Part shown: positions 3,736-6,364 of the stretch, piece after piece
Layout of the letters: each line of letters opens with the position of its first letter
Position numbering within the stretch: position 1 is the stretch's first letter
From: Holophagales bacterium
GTDB taxonomy: Bacteria; Acidobacteriota; Holophagae; Holophagales; Holophagaceae
Assembly (NCBI GenBank): GCA_031283145.1
Contig: JAITCJ010000086.1
Location: forward strand, 1 to 6,364
Reading direction: 5' to 3'
DNA length: 6,364 nt
Made by a program: the position numbers and the translations under genes
The notes under the pieces: model-generated
Databases searched by the model: none
Seen by the model: the letters and a program-made list of their open reading frames with translations, nothing else
What the model was told of the DNA's origin: nothing

Positions 3736-6364
3736 TTCTCCTGTAGCAGAGCATTCAGCTTATTGTACACATCCCGCAATTCGGACAATAACGCAAAATT
3801 GGCTGTCGCAAGCTCCTCTGCTTTCGTCGCCGTGGCGGTTACAGAGGCGTTACCAGGATATTTTTCCGCGGCCAGACCGGCAAGTTTTTTAACGCTCTTC
3901 CGCATTTCGTTCAGGGTCGTGTCATATGGCGCGTTTGCGTAGGCGGTTGCGAAATCTTTATTGAGATTCTGAACCGGCATGATGCTGTAGTTGAACCTAT
4001 ACATCCTGTTATTCACGTTGACGCGGTAAGCGTCCATAGGGTAAGCGCCCCAACTATTGTCGCCGCCCAAACCGGTGCTTGTTATGGCCACGCGCAGCGT
4101 AATGTCATCCCTTTTTTTAAGCTGATAAGGTTTCTGAGATAATGCCGCAAGATTGTTACCAGGCGATGGTGTTAAATCTTCAGGCATGTAACGCAGGGCG
4201 TTAAACTGAATCAGAGGCGTGTCAATCGTACCGGAGCCGTTCTGCGCAGGGATATTGCCGCCGCCCTTGACGACCATGCCGAAGCCCTTGTCATCGGTCA
4301 GCGCGAACCATCGTGTGTCAACTTTCATGCCCGTTTCCTGCGTACGGACATAATTGAAGAAGTTATCCGTCACCGTGCTTTCGTACAGCCCCACAGGATA
4401 ACCTGTTTTGCGGTCAACATAAGTCTCTCCCCTTCGGCCAAACCAAGTGACGTTTTCATATTCGGACTTCACCGTCATGATGCTGCCGATTTCGGGCGCG
4501 AAATTATTGTTAGGAGACTGAGTCCCGAAAGCATAGGCATATTCCACATTCACCTCGCCGTTGGGGTAGATAGTGTAAATCATGTTATAGGTAGCGTCTG
4601 TTTTGTTGGGGAATGTACCGCCCATGAATACCTTGACTAAAGAGATTATTGATACGTCCAGGTCTTCCGCGTCTTTTTCCTCAACTTCAACTCTGAATGA
4701 ACTGGCCGTGGCAGTCCTTGTGTTACCCGTGGTTCTCCAGGCGCTGTTCACGAGGAATGTCGCGTTAGCGTTGGTTCCGCCTGTGTACCAGGCTCTTTCG
4801 TTATCGTTTAGAGAACGCCAGAAGTTGGGCGCCGGACCGGAAACCAAAAGGTCATGGCCCATGTATTTATATTCGCTGATGGTTCCATCCGCCTTGCTGA
4901 TGGAAACCTTGAATTTCTGATTCGAGCCTGTATCTGCGCTGGATACGGTGACGCTTTCCATGTTTTCATCCACACTCATCGCGCCCCTTGGTACAGCGGA
5001 AGCCTCTTTTCCCTGACCAAAGTTGACAGTAAGCTGGTTTTCGGAAATCACATGGCCTGCGTTGGCCCACAGTGTGTCTTTTCTCTCTTTGAATATCACG
5101 TTGAAGAAATACTCGGCGCCTGGTTTTACCACGGCGGGACGCGCAAAGGGGATATTGAACGTTTTAGCCGTCATCGAAGTATCGGCGACACCGGACGGAG
5201 CCGGATCAATATCCAGTACGCTACTCCCGCTCTGGATTACAGTACCGTTCTCTTTCAATTCCCAATACATATCGTATTGGCTGGCGTTAGTAAAGATGAA
5301 TTTATTGCTGACCATGTACGTTCCGGCATCCAAATCAAGGTCGTCGGCCTTGAGCATACGGTAACCGTACTTCAACTGTTCGGTTTCAGGCTGCGGAGTT
5401 CGGTCGGCGTTGACCAGGCCGTTGCACGCAAGACTGATATTACTGGCGCCGGAACCCCAGTCGCCGCCCCAGTCGCCTCCGAAGCCCAGAAAACGGTTGG
5501 GACCGCTATAACCATCGTAGGGAGGGGTTCGTACCGGTGTCCAAAGAGCCTGATCCACCCAGTCCCAAACAAAGCCGCCGCTGGTTTTCGGCCTTTCAAA
5601 AATCGTGATGTACTCGTCAAAATTGCCAAGAGAGTTTCCGTACGCGTGGGCGTACTCGCACTGGAGCGTTGGTCTGACTGCGTTGTTTACAATGGAACTC
5701 CAACCGGAGACAGTGGCGTACATTCCGCTGTACCAGTGGGGTCCCGTGGCCGCGGTTGAGTTGGACGCGTTTTGGAGATATTGAGAGTGCGCGGTTCTGG
5801 ATGTATCTTTCGCTTTCATAAAATCCACAGTCCAAGAGCGGTATTCCGCAGCGGATTGAACCTCGTTGTTCTCATTGCCCGTTGACCAGATTACCACGCT
5901 GGGGTAGTTCCGGTCGCGGCTCATCATAGTATTGACGCGGTCGCGCAGGGAAGGCCCCCAAGCCCTGATGACAGCTTGCGAACTGACCACCGAGTTGGCT
6001 CCGTGGCACTCAATGTTGGCTTCGTCAATTACATACAGCCCGTACTCGTCGCACAAGTCATAGTAGCGTGTGTCGTGGGGATAGTGAGACATACGGAGCG
6101 CGTTGACGTTGAATTTTTTCATCAGCTCAATATCACTGCGTATAAGGTCAAGGTTCTGGGTGAACCCTGACTCTGGATTTGTTTCGTGCTGATTGACGCC
6201 ATGAAAAACTACGCGGGAGCCGTTGAGCAGAAAACGGACATTCGTGGTATTCATATTGACGACTTTTAACTGGCGGAAGCCTACCCTTAAACAAGTGAGT
6301 TCCGATACCTTATCCCCATCATACACGGTGAGAACCAGCTTGTAGAGGTTCGGATGCTCTGCGG
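3732..6364 (-). CDS. lacZ: LacZ-type beta-galactosidase, glycoside hydrolase family 2, N-terminus outside the window
   Basis: The frame stays open to the right edge, giving 876 visible residues; by comparison with E. coli LacZ about 300 N-terminal residues (sugar-binding domain, part of the Ig-like domain) are missing. Residues 1-50 end the Ig-like domain (AEHPNLY; VGFRQL). The TIM barrel (about 50-335) has HGVNQHE, SHYPHD, metal-ligand motif DEANIECHG, acid/base Glu164 in WSTGNE, nucleophile Glu236 in CEYAHAYGNSLG, and GGFVWDWVDQALW. A linker beta-domain follows, then the small beta-galactosidase domain ending in GGDNSW, whose Trp771 matches LacZ Trp999. It should hydrolyse terminal beta-D-galactosides; an EbgA-like specificity is not excluded. 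LacZ ends 24 residues after Trp999, but here 105 follow, a helical Ala/Leu/Lys-rich tail of about 80 residues. Whether it is secreted cannot be seen. It converges on the peptidase gene. Confidence 0.95.
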   Translation of the reverse strand, partial: AEHPNLYKLVLTVYDGDKVSELTCLRVGFRQLKVVNMNTTNVRFLLNGSRVVFHGVNQHETNPESGFTQNLDLIRSDIELMKKFNVNALRMSHYPHDTRYYDLCDEYGLYVIDEANIECHGANSVVSSQAVIRAWGPSLRDRVNTMMSRDRNYPSVVIWSTGNENNEVQSAAEYRSWTVDFMKAKDTSRTAHSQYLQNASNSTAATGPHWYSGMYATVSGWSSIVNNAVRPTLQCEYAHAYGNSLGNFDEYITIFERPKTSGGFVWDWVDQALWTPVRTPPYDGYSGPNRFLGFGGDWGGDWGSGASNISLACNGLVNADRTPQPETEQLKYGYRMLKADDLDLDAGTYMVSNKFIFTNASQYDMYWELKENGTVIQSGSSVLDIDPAPSGVADTSMTAKTFNIPFARPAVVKPGAEYFFNVIFKERKDTLWANAGHVISENQLTVNFGQGKEASAVPRGAMSVDENMESVTVSSADTGSNQKFKVSISKADGTISEYKYMGHDLLVSGPAPNFWRSLNDNERAWYTGGTNANATFLVNSAWRTTGNTRTATASSFRVEVEEKDAEDLDVSIISLVKVFMGGTFPNKTDATYNMIYTIYPNGEVNVEYAYAFGTQSPNNNFAPEIGSIMTVKSEYENVTWFGRRGETYVDRKTGYPVGLYESTVTDNFFNYVRTQETGMKVDTRWFALTDDKGFGMVVKGGGNIPAQNGSGTIDTPLIQFNALRYMPEDLTPSPGNNLAALSQKPYQLKKRDDITLRVAITSTGLGGDNSWGAYPMDAYRVNVNNRMYRFNYSIMPVQNLNKDFATAYANAPYDTTLNEMRKSVKKLAGLAAEKYPGNASVTATATKAEELATANFALLSELRDVYNKLNALLQEK
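5455..5478 (-). repeat. Tandem 12-bp duplication inside the galactosidase gene
   Basis: Two adjacent 12-bp units (5455-5466 and 5467-5478) differ only at the last base. They are in frame and encode Gly-Asp-Trp-Gly twice in the FGGDWGGDWG segment of the barrel domain. LacZ of E. coli has a single YGGDFGD at this place, so the repeat probably arose by slippage or local duplication without breaking the frame. Confidence 0.7.

Noticed and set aside
4854..5759. A 301-codon open frame on the plus strand, opposite the galactosidase gene
   Set aside because: It lies entirely antisense to the conserved GH2 barrel and linker region, its translation shows no recognisable domain, and there is no good Shine-Dalgarno site. 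It is best explained as a by-product of codon use in the real gene.

Overview
The window holds four protein genes and compact intergenic regulatory sequence; there are no RNA genes, CRISPR arrays or insertion sequences. GC content is moderate (about half). Shine-Dalgarno sites are of the GGAG type. The secreted peptidase with a classical signal peptide and a LacZ-type galactosidase suggest a heterotrophic, probably Gram-negative bacterium that uses peptides and sugars. I cannot name the phylum from this sequence alone.

Layout. (1) On the minus strand, a TetR-family repressor (625-1182) is followed 26 nt later by a DUF169/COG2043 protein that runs off the left edge (1-598). The two look like one operon. 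A 17-nt-spaced promoter upstream of the repressor carries the perfect palindrome GACTAGTC between its -35 and -10 boxes, which suggests autoregulation. (2) On the plus strand, diverging from that operon, is a complete dipeptidyl-peptidase IV-type serine peptidase (S9B; 1322-3571). It has a signal peptide, the Glu-Glu N-terminus-binding motif, the S1-pocket tyrosines and a full Ser-Asp-His triad. (3) Converging on it from the right is a LacZ-type GH2 beta-galactosidase (3732-6364). Its N-terminal ~300 residues lie outside the window. It has both catalytic glutamates and an unusual ~80-residue helical C-terminal extension.

The most unusual feature is a 39-nt palindromic element that occurs twice, once on each side of the peptidase gene (34 of 39 positions identical, no gaps). 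The downstream copy is a strong intrinsic terminator. The upstream copy lies in a divergent promoter region, where a terminator for a neighbouring gene is not expected, and it overlaps the likely -35 region of the peptidase promoter. The same palindrome may therefore serve two purposes, or be a dispersed repeat that was recruited at both ends.

Functionally, the peptidase would release X-Pro/X-Ala dipeptides outside the cytoplasm and the galactosidase would hydrolyse beta-galactosides. Both fit a scavenging lifestyle, but nothing in the sequence shows that they are co-regulated.
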